Shown: piece by piece, positions 24,024 to 33,140 of the stretch
Position numbering within the stretch: position 1 is the stretch's first letter
Layout of the letters: each line of letters opens with the position of its first letter
From: Angelakisella massiliensis
GTDB lineage: Bacteria; Bacillota; Clostridia; Oscillospirales; Ruminococcaceae
Length of the DNA stretch: 64,000 nt
NCBI RefSeq assembly: GCF_900104675.1
Contig: NZ_LT629945.1
Location: forward strand, 744,046-808,045
Reading direction: 5' to 3'
Position numbers and translations under genes: made by a program
Notes under the pieces: generated by a model
Told to the model about the DNA's origin: nothing
Databases searched by the model: none
Seen by the model: only the letters and a program-made list of their open reading frames with translations

Positions 24024-24572
24024 TTATTTGCCGAAATAACGGGCCAGCAGACCAGCAAAAGCCTTGCCATGACGGGCCTCGTCACGGGCCATCTCATGTA
24101 CGGTGTCGTGGATGGCATCCAGACCCAGCTCCTTGGCTCTCTTGGCCAGAGCGGTCTTGCCGGCGGTAGCGCCGTTCTCCGCCTCAACACGCATCTCCAG
24201 GTTCTTCTTGGTGGAGGGGGTCACAACCTCGCCCAGCAGCTCGGCAAACTTGGCAGCATGCTCAGCTTCCTCATAAGCAGCCTTCTCCCAGTACAGGCCG
24301 ATCTCAGGATAGCCCTCTCTGTGAGCAACGCGGGCCATGGCCAGATACATACCAACCTCGGTGCACTCGCCGGTGAAGTTCATCCGCAGACCCTCGATGA
24401 TCTCAGGATCGCAGCCCTCAGCAACACCCACTACATGCTCGGCAGCCCAGCTCATCTCGGTGTCCTTCTGCTCGATGAACTTGGAAGCGGGAGCCTTGCA
24501 CTGGGGGCAGAACTCGGGAGCGGCATCGCCCTCATAAACATAACCGCAAACGGAACATACAAACTTAGCCAT
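24024..24572 (-). CDS. reverse rubrerythrin (rubredoxin-diiron peroxidase)
   Basis: A 182-residue protein with an N-terminal rubredoxin domain ([10 protein letters not shown] and CPQCKAP, four cysteines) and a C-terminal ferritin-like diiron domain with EXXH-type helices ([21 protein letters not shown]). This order is that of reverse rubrerythrins, which reduce hydrogen peroxide and oxygen in anaerobic clostridia. The start is ATG 24572 behind AAAGGAG; the track farther up is not coding. A promoter and a PerR/Fur-like operator are directly upstream, consistent with oxidative stress control. Confidence 0.95.
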   Translation of the reverse strand: MAKFVCSVCGYVYEGDAAPEFCPQCKAPASKFIEQKDTEMSWAAEHVVGVAEGCDPEIIEGLRMNFTGECTEVGMYLAMARVAHREGYPEIGLYWEKAAYEEAEHAAKFAELLGEVVTPSTKKNLEMRVEAENGATAGKTALAKRAKELGLDAIHDTVHEMARDEARHGKAFAGLLARYFGK

Positions 24573-24622
24573 AATATAAATCTCCTTTACTTGAATTTTT
24601 TGTTTTCTTTTCGAAATCAATA

Positions 24623-24639
24623 ATGATAATCGCTATCAT
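24623..24639. promoter_or_regulatory. PerR/Fur-like operator of the reverse rubrerythrin gene
   Basis: ATGATA-ATCGC-TATCAT is a perfect 6-6 inverted repeat with the GATAAT/ATTATC flavour of Fur-superfamily sites. It sits 10 bp below the -10 box, where a bound repressor would block initiation. Confidence 0.6.
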
Positions 24640-24649
24640 CTTTGACCAT

Positions 24650-24678
24650 ACTATATCATATCTCCAGAAGAAAAGCAA
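24650..24678 (-). promoter_or_regulatory. promoter of the reverse rubrerythrin gene
   Basis: On the minus strand TTGCTT (24678-24673), 17 bp, TATAGT (24655-24650), about 80 nt above the start codon. Confidence 0.6.
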
Positions 24679-24944
24679 TAGATTTTTTGATTTTTTCAAA
24701 AAAATCTTTTTCCAGCGCGCCAAATACACCGCAGCCATCACAGCATCCCCAAACACCTTCTTTCCTGGCGATGTAAGTGAAAGGAAAACCTTTTCTCCAT
24801 TCACAGCCCGGAGCGTCAGCTTTCAATCCTTTTCCCCTCTTTGGGGAAAAGCCGCCGGCAAACTTTTTCCCTTCTTTGGCAAGCCCATGGTATACTCTGC
24901 CTTTTCCTGTTCATACTAAGGTTCGTAAAGGAGGTGAATGTGAA
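24679..24944. other. intergenic region before the 47-aa gene
   Basis: With the promoter and leader of the rubrerythrin gene this forms a 372-bp gene-free divergent region (24573-24944). It has one clear hairpin, CTTTTCCCC/GGGGAAAAG near 24829-24852. No other feature is supported. Confidence 0.5.
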
Positions 24945-25088
24945 ATGTCCAAGAATCATTCCGCCGAGAACGGCACCCGTCCCGCTTCCGGTAAGAAAAA
25001 CGACTCCGCTACCCAGAAGAAGGACCCTGTCTCCGGACAGAACATGAAAGGCGACGCTTCTGTTTCCGACAGCAAAAACTGCCGCTAA
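24945..25088 (+). CDS. small hydrophilic protein of unknown function (47 aa)
   Basis: ATG 24945 follows AAAGGAGGTG, one of the strongest ribosome sites in the window, and opens a 47-residue frame (MSKNHSAENGTRPASGKK to SDSKNCR). The product is rich in Lys, Ser, Asp and Asn with almost no hydrophobic residues, so it is probably unstructured, and it ends in a Cys-Arg pair. It is not recognisable as a small acid-soluble spore protein or any other named family. A short hairpin (ACGGCTGAAGCCGT, about 25144-25157) lies beyond the gene. Confidence 0.6.
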   Translation: MSKNHSAENGTRPASGKKNDSATQKKDPVSGQNMKGDASVSDSKNCR

Positions 25089-25511
25089 AGCTTGTTCTCC
25101 TTTGCCGCTGTGACGGCACAATCTCTCCCACTCAGGGACAGAAAACGGCTGAAGCCGTCTTTAAACAAGAAAACATGGATCCCCCCAAACAAATTTGGCA
25201 GCGGGGCAAAGCCTCCCCTGTACAGCGGCGCTTTGCGGCCGCACAGATGGAGCTTTGCTTTTCCAAGCCAAAGGGCGGGACCGCCAGGCGCCCACAGCTT
25301 GGAGAATCTCAGGCCACACAGGGAAGAAAGATTTCAGCAGCCTCATGCTGTCCATTCCTTCTGCCCATGCTGCCGGAAGTTTTCCTTCTGTGGGCCATGT
25401 TTTTTCCTCCCTTCTCCTCTCCCTTTCCGCCGTTCACAGCTGTTTCATATTTATATGGTATAACCATTGGCAGAAAGCTTCTCAGGCAACGCAGGGAGAG
25501 GTGGATGAAAA
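25089..25511. other. intergenic stretch without recognised content
   Basis: Apart from a short hairpin near 25144-25157 nothing is supported here. Open frames on both strands lack ribosome sites and look like chance. Confidence 0.5.
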
Positions 25512-26387
25512 ATGGTCCCCATTAAGCTGATGAGCTTCAATATGAAGCGCAACTATTTTCATTTTGGGCAGCACTGCTGGGAAAAACGGGCGGGATTGGT
25601 GGCCCGGCTGGTGCGGGATACCGCCCCGGACATCATCGGCACCCAGGAACTGACCGTGGCTTCTCTCAGTGACTTGCTCCGGCTGCTGCCGGAATATGAC
25701 TATGTGGGCGAAGGACGGGGCGGAGGACAGCTGGGAGAGTTTACCGCCATTCTTTTCCGGCGGGACCGTTTTCTGCTGCGGGAGAACAAAACCTTTTGGC
25801 TTTCCGCCACACCGGAAGTGCCCAGCCGGGCCTGGCTGGCCATTTTTCCCCGCATCTGCACCAAATGTACCCTGGCGCTGGCCGCAAATCCCGCCGTACT
25901 GCTGCGGGTGTACAACACCCATCTGGACCATATCAGCTATTTTGCCCGGGTCAACGGCCTGAAGCTGATCATCCGTACGATTTTGGAGGATCAAAAAAGC
26001 CTGCGTACTCCTGTGGCTCTCACCGGGGACTTTAACGCCACCCCCACCAGCCGCACGCTCCAAAAATGGGCGGCGGAGCTGACCGCTTCCGGCGAACAGG
26101 TACTGCTGCGGGACAGCTATAATCTCATGGTCCAAAGCAGCAGCGAAGGACAGGGTCCGGGGCGCAGCTATCATGGTTTCCGGGGAGCAGTGGGCGGCCA
26201 GCCCATCGACTACATCTTTACCAGCAAGGATCTGAATCTCCGGGCGCTGGAAATCCGCCGGGAACAGGTGGAGGACGCCTTCCCCTCCGACCATTATCCC
26301 ATTATCGCCCAGCTGGAACTGGAGGACGGCTCTTACCATAGTGGTGAACTGTGCCATGGAAATGACACAACGTCCGATCCCTTATGA
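25512..26387 (+). CDS. endonuclease/exonuclease/phosphatase family hydrolase
   Basis: A 291-residue protein with the EEP fold motifs in order: LMSFNMKR, IIGTQE (metal-binding Glu), VYNTHLDH (catalytic His), ALTGDFNATP (Asp and Asn), PIDYIF and PSDHYPI (the general-base Asp-His pair). Members cleave phosphodiester or phosphomonoester bonds in nucleic acids, lipids or small molecules. No signal peptide is evident, so it is probably cytoplasmic. The start ATG 25512 follows GGGAGAGGTGG at a slightly long spacing. The gene stands alone before a LysR regulator; its substrate cannot be stated. Confidence 0.88.
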   Translation: MVPIKLMSFNMKRNYFHFGQHCWEKRAGLVARLVRDTAPDIIGTQELTVASLSDLLRLLPEYDYVGEGRGGGQLGEFTAILFRRDRFLLRENKTFWLSATPEVPSRAWLAIFPRICTKCTLALAANPAVLLRVYNTHLDHISYFARVNGLKLIIRTILEDQKSLRTPVALTGDFNATPTSRTLQKWAAELTASGEQVLLRDSYNLMVQSSSEGQGPGRSYHGFRGAVGGQPIDYIFTSKDLNLRALEIRREQVEDAFPSDHYPIIAQLELEDGSYHSGELCHGNDTTSDPL

Positions 26388-26612
26388 AAACTCCGCTGTG
26401 AGATGTCCGGATTGATGAAAGGACCGGCTTTGAAAAAAGTTTTTTCTTCCCCGCCTGATGCTGCTTAAAATTCAAAAATCCTTCCTTGTCATTTGCAGGG
26501 GGATATATTATAATGAAAAGCGGTTCCATCCCCGGAAAAGGCGGCATCAAGGAACGCCGGTCTTTATTCTTCCCATCACGGGAGAAACAGATCAATGGAA
26601 GGAGAATCCGTT

Positions 26613-27509
26613 ATGAGCATCAAGCTGGAGCTGTACCGGGTCTTCAAGGAAGTAGCCGATGTGGGCAGTGTTTCCGCCGCGGCAAAAAACCTTTCCATCT
26701 CCCAGTCCGCTGTCAGCCAGACCATCAAGCAGCTGGAGGAACAGCTGGATGTGCGGTTGTTTATCCGGGGTACCAGAGGGGTCACACTCACCAGCCAGGG
26801 GAGCACCCTGTACGAATATGTCCGCTCCGCCATCAACCTCATCGAAAACGGAGAGGACAAGCTGGCTCAGGCCAAAAGCCTCACCTTGGGAGAGTTGGTC
26901 ATCGGCGCCAGCGACACCATCACCTCCTGCTTTTTGCTGCCCTATCTGGAACGTTTTCATGATCAGCATCCCAAAATCAAGATTCGGGTCCTCAACGGCA
27001 CCAGTCCCGAGGTGGTGACGCTGCTGAAATCCGGCAAGGTGGATATCGCCTTTGCCAACCTGCCCATTGATGACAGCGCTCTGGATATCCGCAGCTGCTT
27101 TGCCATCAAGGATGTTTTTGTGGCGGCAGCCAATTATCCCTGTGATTTTGAACATATCTATACACCTGCGGAGCTGGCCCGCTTCCCCATCATTCTGCTG
27201 GAGAAAAAAGCCAATTCCCGCCGGTATATTGATCACTATTTCATTTCCAACGGCGTGCCCCTGATGCCGGAAATCGAGCTGGGCTCCCATGACCTTGTGC
27301 TCCAGCTGACCCGCATCGGTTTGGGAATTTCCTGTGTCATCCGGGAATTTGCCCAGCAGCCCCTGGAGCGTGGGGAAATCCGGGAGCTGTTGGTAACGCC
27401 CGCCATTCCTCCCCGCAGTGTGGGGGTTTTTTCCCTGAAAAATGTCTCCCTGAGCGCCGCCTGCCAGCGCTTTTTGGAGATGATCGGTACTACCAGGGGC
27501 GACCCATGA
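26613..27509 (+). CDS. LysR-family transcriptional regulator
   Basis: A 298-residue LysR regulator. The N-terminal helix-turn-helix is clear (LYRVFKEVADVGSVSAAAKNLSISQSAVSQTIKQLE), and the C-terminal effector-binding domain starts near residue 90 (GELVIGASDTITS). The start is ATG 26613, 8 nt after AAGGAG; an ATG at 26595 is in frame but less well placed. It lies upstream of the duplicated-domain lipoprotein and codirectional with it by 34 bp, so both may be one transcript. The effector and targets are unknown. Confidence 0.93.
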   Translation: MSIKLELYRVFKEVADVGSVSAAAKNLSISQSAVSQTIKQLEEQLDVRLFIRGTRGVTLTSQGSTLYEYVRSAINLIENGEDKLAQAKSLTLGELVIGASDTITSCFLLPYLERFHDQHPKIKIRVLNGTSPEVVTLLKSGKVDIAFANLPIDDSALDIRSCFAIKDVFVAAANYPCDFEHIYTPAELARFPIILLEKKANSRRYIDHYFISNGVPLMPEIELGSHDLVLQLTRIGLGISCVIREFAQQPLERGEIRELLVTPAIPPRSVGVFSLKNVSLSAACQRFLEMIGTTRGDP

Positions 27510-27543
27510 GGCCGCCCTATTTTATCCTGAAGGAGGCTCTTTT

Positions 27544-28584
27544 GTGAAGCGCACGATTTCCCTCCTGGCTGTTGTTCTGGCCGGCTTGCTGCTGTTGTGT
27601 TCCTGCCAGATCGTTGGGCCGGACCTGCCTGAAACCTACGCCGCCGGCGGTGTAACGGTGGATTCCATCACCGCTGTAGCCGGACGGCGCACATTGGACG
27701 GCATCACCCAATCCCTCACCGGGGACGGCAAAATGGAATCCGGTTTGTTCAGTTACTCCGGCGCGGACAATGCCGCCGACGATGTGGCAGCCTATGTGGC
27801 AGAGCTGACGGAGGAATATGGAGCCTCTGTGGAAGGGGAATATGATCCTTTGGCCGAATCCGGCTCCATACAGCTGACAGTGCCGGGTGAGACGGCGGGA
27901 ATGTCCCTGACCATCACCTATGGCGACGGAGCCTATGAGGTGCTGGTGGAGCAGATGGCTGAAGCTCCCAAGCCCGTTGAGGAGCCTGAGGAAGGATATC
28001 CCATCTCCGCTGATGACGCCATGAACCTGCTGCTGACACTGACCAAGATCGAAACTGGTTTCTCAGCGGATATCAGCGTCTACACCAAACGTACTGACGA
28101 GCAGCTGACCACCTGGAACGGCGTACCCTATTATGTTATCACCGTGGTGGCGGATTATGAGGACGGACGGCCGGAAGAATACCGGGGCACCTTCTATGTC
28201 TCCGCTGAGGACGGGGCTATTCTGCGGTATGATCTGGAAACCGATACCGCCGAGCAGCTGCGCAACGGCCAGCGAAACACCGGCAGCAGTACCTCCTCCT
28301 CCGGCAGCGGCTTGTCTGCTGAGGGAGCTATGAACCGGCTGCTGACCCTCAGCCGTTCTGAAACCGGTTTCTCCGCTGATATCAGCGTCTATACCCGCCG
28401 GGTGGAGGAAACCCCTGTGAACTATAACGGGCGCAACTACTACGTTATTACTGTAGTGGCGGATTATGAGGACGGACGGCCGGAGGAATACCGGGGCACC
28501 TTCTATGTGGCCCAGGACGGCGGTGAGATTTTACGGTACGACCTGGATACCGATACAGCGGAAGTTGTCCGCAGCGGAAGCTGA
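27544..28584 (+). CDS. lipoprotein with two tandem PepSY-like domains
   Basis: A 346-residue protein starting at GTG 27544 behind AAGGAGG. The N-terminus is a signal peptide ending in the lipobox-like LCSC, so it should be anchored to the outer membrane face by a lipid-modified Cys near residue 20-21. Residues about 155-245 and about 260-345 are two copies of one domain. Both contain ETGFSADISVYT, the stretch YVITVVADYEDGRPEEYRGTF and an ILRYDL-TDTAE ending; the pattern looks like a PepSY domain. The domains share most residues, so the duplication is recent or under homogenisation. An unrelated N-terminal region (residues 30-140) precedes them. Function unknown. Confidence 0.75.
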   Translation: MKRTISLLAVVLAGLLLLCSCQIVGPDLPETYAAGGVTVDSITAVAGRRTLDGITQSLTGDGKMESGLFSYSGADNAADDVAAYVAELTEEYGASVEGEYDPLAESGSIQLTVPGETAGMSLTITYGDGAYEVLVEQMAEAPKPVEEPEEGYPISADDAMNLLLTLTKIETGFSADISVYTKRTDEQLTTWNGVPYYVITVVADYEDGRPEEYRGTFYVSAEDGAILRYDLETDTAEQLRNGQRNTGSSTSSSGSGLSAEGAMNRLLTLSRSETGFSADISVYTRRVEETPVNYNGRNYYVITVVADYEDGRPEEYRGTFYVAQDGGEILRYDLDTDTAEVVRSGS

Positions 28585-28620
28585 AAAACACAGCCAACCA
28601 ATATACAGACAGACAATGCA

Positions 28621-28653
28621 AAACGGCAGGGACTTTGGTTCCTGCCGTTTTTG
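28621..28653 (+). terminator. intrinsic terminator after the lipoprotein gene
   Basis: AAACGGCAGG and CCTGCCGTTT form a perfect stem around a 10-nt loop, followed by TTG; the stem's own T tract supplies five T. Confidence 0.85.
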
Positions 28654-28704
28654 TCTGTGAAAGAACCTGTTGTAAAGAGTAGGCAAAACTTATACTCAGG
28701 TATA

Positions 28705-28848
28705 CGTGCCGGATTTTTTATACCTCAACCCGCACCCATTGGGTTGGAAACCGCAGGGTATTGCCGCTGTTTTCACCAGGAACCTGCGACGTATCCAGGG
28801 AGGCCGGGCATCCCTGAAAGTGTGCCTCAAAAGTTCGGCTCGCTCAAA
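28705..28848. repeat. degraded single copy of the 149-bp repeat (family A)
   Basis: It has the same landmarks as the array at 23.4 kb: GTGCCGGATTTTTTATACC, CCCGCACCCATTGGG, GGTATTGCCGCTG, AACCTGCGACGTATCCAGGG and a final GTGTGCC stem. It lies between the convergent lipoprotein and kinase genes. Confidence 0.7.
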
Positions 28849-28984
28849 TGGCAGTGGGTATTTTTCCCTATTAGCCGCTTCCTTCTCCCCGGGAGATTAT
28901 GGGGGGCGGCGGCATAAGTCCTTCTGGGTGTAATTTTTTGTTGCGCCACCCATTCTCTTTCAGTTTTGGGAGTATATCAGGAAA

Positions 28985-29929
28985 TTACTTGGTTTTCAAA
29001 AACTCCTGGGTCAAAGAATCCGCCGGAATCAGACCAGTATCCAGCTGTGTCAATCCCGCGTAAAAATCCACCAGCTCCCGCACCACTTTTTGATGGGCTT
29101 CCGGTCCTGTCCAGCTGCCCATGGCATCCATCACAGCGTTCCGGTACAGCCAGGGCTCATATGGGATGGTGCTGTTGATATGGGCGTCGGCACTTCCCCG
29201 CCAGGGATGTATGTACAGCCGCTCTCCCCGCAGAACATTATCCCACATGGAGAGTGTCTCCTCCACCGGAGCATCACGGCGGACCAGATCCCGAATGATT
29301 CTTCTGGTCAGACGCAGCTGCCGTCCCGACAAAACCACCTTTCCCTTTTCATCCACAAAATCACTGTGGATGCTGATATAGACGCCCAGGGAAGGAATAT
29401 CTCCCACCGCCTGGCGGATACGGGGATTGAGGGCGTGGAGCCCCTCCACCACCAGGAAGGTATCGGGGGCATACCGCACTGAAAAGGTCTTGTCTCTGCG
29501 CCGGCGGGAGGTGGTGAAATCAAAAATGGGGAACTGAGCTGTTCCCTCTTTCCACAGTATGCTGAGGCATTGGTGGAAAAGATCCAGGTCCAGACACTCC
29601 GGCGCTTCAAAATTCACCGAACCATCCTCCCAAAGGGGAAGATTGCGGTCCTCCATATAAAAATTATCCAACGAGATTCGGTAAACTTCCTTTCCCATTC
29701 CCTCCAGACAGGTAATGATCTTTTTGGAAGTGGTGGTCTTTCCCGAAGCGGAAGGACCGCTTACCAGCAGCAGACGACGGTCCCGCTCCACTGCTTCCCG
29801 GCATAGCGCCCGTATCTGAGCGTCAAAGGTTTCTTCCCCCATGGCCACTGCTTTCTCCGGTGCTTGGCGGATCTGGCAAAAAAGACTTTCATAGGAGTAG
29901 CGATCCATTTCAGAAGTATAAGGTTTCAT
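28985..29929 (-). CDS. uridine-kinase-like P-loop kinase
   Basis: A 314-residue kinase of the phosphoribulokinase/uridine kinase family. The Walker A motif is SGPSASGKTTTSKK. Other family segments are YRISLDNFYM, the APECLDLDLF segment and VVEGLHALNPRI. The first ~45 residues are an extra N-terminal segment. The start is ATG 29929, 7 nt after AAGGAG. It would phosphorylate a nucleoside or a related small molecule with ATP. A TATAAT box lies at 29989-29984 on the minus strand. It is longer than Udk (about 210 residues), so the exact substrate is open. Confidence 0.82.
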   Translation of the reverse strand: MKPYTSEMDRYSYESLFCQIRQAPEKAVAMGEETFDAQIRALCREAVERDRRLLLVSGPSASGKTTTSKKIITCLEGMGKEVYRISLDNFYMEDRNLPLWEDGSVNFEAPECLDLDLFHQCLSILWKEGTAQFPIFDFTTSRRRRDKTFSVRYAPDTFLVVEGLHALNPRIRQAVGDIPSLGVYISIHSDFVDEKGKVVLSGRQLRLTRRIIRDLVRRDAPVEETLSMWDNVLRGERLYIHPWRGSADAHINSTIPYEPWLYRNAVMDAMGSWTGPEAHQKVVRELVDFYAGLTQLDTGLIPADSLTQEFLKTK

Positions 29930-30191
29930 CCAATGGCTCCTTTCCGGCGGACAATTTGCCTGCCAGGGTGGTTGATGTATTTTATTATAACTAAATACTT
30001 GGATAAAAAATACAAAGAAATTATAAATTATTGATGAAAGTCCTCCTTTTTCGGTGGGATGCTGTTTTTTTGAACAAAAAATTGTCTGAAAGTCCAAACT
30101 ATGTGGTCATCAAAGTTCTTTACATCTGCCCTTGAAAGGAAGATAATTGTTCTCAGTTTTCAAGCCGAAAGGCAATTTGGAGGTTTTATTC

Positions 30192-30581
30192 ATGTCCTTT
30201 TTGAGAGAATTGGGGCTGATTCTGGCCGTCTGCCTGTTGGGAGAAGGCATCGCCATGGTGCTGCCCATCCCCTTTCCCGGCAGCGTGGTTGCCATGGGTC
30301 TGCTGTTTTTGCTGCTGATCGTACCATGTCCGGTACGGGAGCATCATGTATCCCGTCTGGGGAACTTTTTGCTGCAAAATATGGCCTTCTTCTTCATTCC
30401 CGCCGGTGTGGGCATCCTGGAGTATGCTCAGCTGATGAAGGAACAAGGGTTGGCGCTGGTGGCCATCTGCTTTTTCACCATGATCCTCACCTTTGGAGCC
30501 ACCGCTCTTACCATCCGGGGTGTTACCCGGCTTCTCTCCCGCAAAAAAAGCGCAAAGGAGGCTGCGGCCCATGTGGAATGA
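30192..30581 (+). CDS. lrgA: LrgA/CidA-family membrane protein
   Basis: A 129-residue protein with four hydrophobic segments and the LrgA/CidA holin-like pattern (LLGEGIAMVLPIPFPGSVVAMGLLFLLL). The family was linked to murein hydrolase control and, in some bacteria, to pyruvate or glycolate transport with LrgB. The start is ATG 30192, 8 nt after GGAGG. It overlaps the next gene by 11 bp, so the pair is cotranslated. Confidence 0.9.
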   Translation: MSFLRELGLILAVCLLGEGIAMVLPIPFPGSVVAMGLLFLLLIVPCPVREHHVSRLGNFLLQNMAFFFIPAGVGILEYAQLMKEQGLALVAICFFTMILTFGATALTIRGVTRLLSRKKSAKEAAAHVE

Positions 30582-31251
30582 ATGGATTTCTTCTCCCTTG
30601 TTTGGGATCGTACTGTCCATTTTGGCTTTTGAAATCGGCCTGTGGCTCAATCGCCGCCTGGGATCGCCTGTCGCCAATCCCCTGCTCATTGCCGTGATCC
30701 TGGTGATCCTGGTTCTCCAGCTGTTCCGCATTCCGCTGGAATCCTTTCAGAAGGGCGGAGAAGTGATCTCCATGATGCTTGTCCCCGCTACCGCCGCTCT
30801 GGCGCTGTTGGTTTACCGTCAGCTGCCGGTACTGCGGGAAAATTTTCTGCCGGTGGTGCTGGGATGTCTGGCGGGATCGGTCACTTCCATGGTCAGCGTT
30901 GCGGTTTGCTGCCGCTTGCTGGGCCTGGATGAGGTGATGACCGCCTCCCTGCTGCCGAAATCGGTTACCACCCCCATCGCCATGGAGGTAAGCGCCAGCC
31001 ATGGGGGGCTGGTGCCCATCACCGTGGTGGCAGTGATCCTCACCGGTATTATGGGCGCCATCTGTGCCCCTCTCCTCATCCGGCTGTTCCATGTCAAGGA
31101 CCCTGTGGAGGCGGGAGTATCCATCGGCGCCTGCAGCCACGCTGTAGGAACCACCAGAGCTTTGGAAATGGGAGAGCTGGAGGGAGCCATGAGCGGGGTA
31201 TCCATCGGTATTTCCGGCCTGATGACAGTTCTTCTTTCTTTGCTGTACTGA
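30571..31251 (+). CDS. lrgB: LrgB-family membrane protein
   Basis: A 226-residue polytopic protein of the LrgB/CidB family, with the conserved SLLPKSVTTPIAMEVS segment and the closing GACSHAVGTTRALEMGE. It forms a unit with LrgA. The start is ATG 30571 behind AAAGGAGG, inside the end of lrgA. Proposed roles of LrgAB include export of murein hydrolase regulators and uptake of pyruvate or related acids; no regulator (LytSR) is adjacent here. Confidence 0.92.
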   Translation: MWNEWISSPLFGIVLSILAFEIGLWLNRRLGSPVANPLLIAVILVILVLQLFRIPLESFQKGGEVISMMLVPATAALALLVYRQLPVLRENFLPVVLGCLAGSVTSMVSVAVCCRLLGLDEVMTASLLPKSVTTPIAMEVSASHGGLVPITVVAVILTGIMGAICAPLLIRLFHVKDPVEAGVSIGACSHAVGTTRALEMGELEGAMSGVSIGISGLMTVLLSLLY

Positions 31252-31514
31252 TCCGTTTCCAGCAGCTTTGAAAGCGATGCAGAAAAGTGAAGAAGCTGCC
31301 GGGGTACCTGATGTTGATGACGGCAGTTTCTTTCAGACAGCTGATTTTTTGTCATTTTCTTTCCCGGCAAAAGGAAAGAATTGTCACCTTTTCCATTTAC
31401 TTTATGCTGCCGGGATGCTATACTTATTTCGGTATGAATGATTCACAGACCCTGCCTGAACAGCAAAGGAACCAAGCGATCAGGCGGGGTCATCCATTGT
31501 GCGCGGAGGAAATT

Positions 31515-33023
31515 ATGAAACAGGGATTCGATCATCAAAAATATCTGGAAGCACAGTCCAAACATATTCTGGAGCGGGTACAGGGTTGGGACAAGCTGTA
31601 TCTGGAGTTCGGCGGAAAGCTGATGCTGGATACCCATGCCCAGCGTTGCCTGCCCGGCTATCAGGAAAACGCCAAACTGGAACTGCTGGCCACCCTCAAG
31701 GACAGCGCGGAGATCATCATCTGTGTCCATGCCGGAGACATTGAACGCAACAAGGTCCGGGGAGATCTGGGCATTACTTATGGGATGGATGTGCTGCGCC
31801 TGATCGATGATCTGCGCTCTTATGACCTGACCGTCAATTCAGTGCTCATCACCCGGTATGAAGATCAGCCCGCCGCCAAAATTTTCGGCCAAAAGCTGGA
31901 AAACCGGGGCATCCGCACCTATTACCACCGTCCCATCAAGGGCTATCCCAGCGATGTGGACGCTATTGTAAGCGATTCCGGCTACGGCGCCAACGAGTAT
32001 ATCGAAACCACCAAGCCCATTGTGGTGGTCACCGCTCCCGGCCCCGGCAGCGGCAAGCTGGCCACCTGCCTGAGCCAGCTGTATCATGAGCATAAGCGCA
32101 ACCGCAAAGCGGGTTACGCCAAGTTCGAGACCTTCCCTGTCTGGAACATTCCTCTCAAACATCCTTTGAATGTGGCCTATGAAGCGGCTACCGCTGATTT
32201 GAAGGACTTCAACATGCTGGATTCCTTCCATCTGGACGCCCACGGCATCACCGCTGTCAACTACAACCGGGATATGGAGATGTTCCCGGTGATCAAGCGG
32301 ATCATTGAGCGGATCACCGGAACCGAGTCCATCTACCAGTCTCCCACCGATATGGGGGTCAACTGCATCGCCGCCGGTATCATTGACGATGCTGTGGTAC
32401 AGGAAGCCTCCCGCCAGGAGATCATCCGCCGCTATTTCAAAACCGCCTGTGACTATAAGCTGGGCACCGTAGATGAGGATACCTGGCAGCGGATGCGCTT
32501 TATCATGGAGGGTCAGGGGCTCAAACCCGAAGACCGCCAGGTGGTTGCTCCCACCCGTGCTTATCTGGAGCAGGTTCGCCAGCGTCTTGGAAAGACCGAT
32601 GGGGTTTCCGCCACCGGTATCCAGCTGGATGACGGCACCATCATCACCGGCCGCAACAGTGAACTGATGACCGCCAGCGCCGCGGCTATCCTCAACGCGG
32701 TGAAATATCTGGCCAACATCCCCGATGAGATGCACCTGCTGCCTCCCATTATCATTGAGCCTATTCTGGATCTCAAAATCAAGGCCCTGAAGAACCGGCA
32801 TCATGTTCTGGGCTGCGAGGAAATTCTCACCGCACTGAGCATTTCCGCTGTCACCAATCCTCTGGCCGCCACCGCTATGGACCGTCTCTGCCAGCTGGAT
32901 GGATGTCAGGCTCACTCCACCTGCTTTATCACCGGCAGCGACGAGCAGGTTTGCAGCCGTCTGGGCATGAATATCACCTGCGACAATGTTTATATGAATC
33001 ACAGCCTCTATTACACCATGTAA
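31515..33023 (+). CDS. DUF1846 protein
   Basis: A 502-residue DUF1846 protein: [18 protein letters not shown] at the start, [23 protein letters not shown] with a P-loop-like GPGSGK, and [12 protein letters not shown] later are conserved family segments. Members are cytoplasmic proteins of unknown function, common in Firmicutes, with structural hints of an ATP-binding fold. The start is ATG 31515 with GGAGG just upstream; the frame extends farther but without a ribosome site. It is followed by a strong terminator. Confidence 0.93.
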   Translation: MKQGFDHQKYLEAQSKHILERVQGWDKLYLEFGGKLMLDTHAQRCLPGYQENAKLELLATLKDSAEIIICVHAGDIERNKVRGDLGITYGMDVLRLIDDLRSYDLTVNSVLITRYEDQPAAKIFGQKLENRGIRTYYHRPIKGYPSDVDAIVSDSGYGANEYIETTKPIVVVTAPGPGSGKLATCLSQLYHEHKRNRKAGYAKFETFPVWNIPLKHPLNVAYEAATADLKDFNMLDSFHLDAHGITAVNYNRDMEMFPVIKRIIERITGTESIYQSPTDMGVNCIAAGIIDDAVVQEASRQEIIRRYFKTACDYKLGTVDEDTWQRMRFIMEGQGLKPEDRQVVAPTRAYLEQVRQRLGKTDGVSATGIQLDDGTIITGRNSELMTASAAAILNAVKYLANIPDEMHLLPPIIIEPILDLKIKALKNRHHVLGCEEILTALSISAVTNPLAATAMDRLCQLDGCQAHSTCFITGSDEQVCSRLGMNITCDNVYMNHSLYYTM

Positions 33024-33038
33024 CAGACTGAAAAACAG

Positions 33039-33082
33039 CAGCACCCCGACCCATTTCTCTGTCTTGGGCCGGGGTGCTTTTG
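33039..33082 (+). terminator. intrinsic terminator after the DUF1846 gene
   Basis: AGCACCCCG and CGGGGTGCT form the stem, followed by TTTTGC. Confidence 0.85.
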
Positions 33083-33140
33083 CATATGGCAAAGGGCGGG
33101 AAAAAGAGATACGGGGGATTGTGTCAAAAGAACTCTCGCT

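Noticed and set aside
23374-24169. Overlapping open frames of 100-180 codons with repeated peptide blocks
   Set aside because: They come from the 149-bp repeats, which shift frame by two bases each unit; no ribosome site and no protein-like pattern. The DNA is explained by hairpins.
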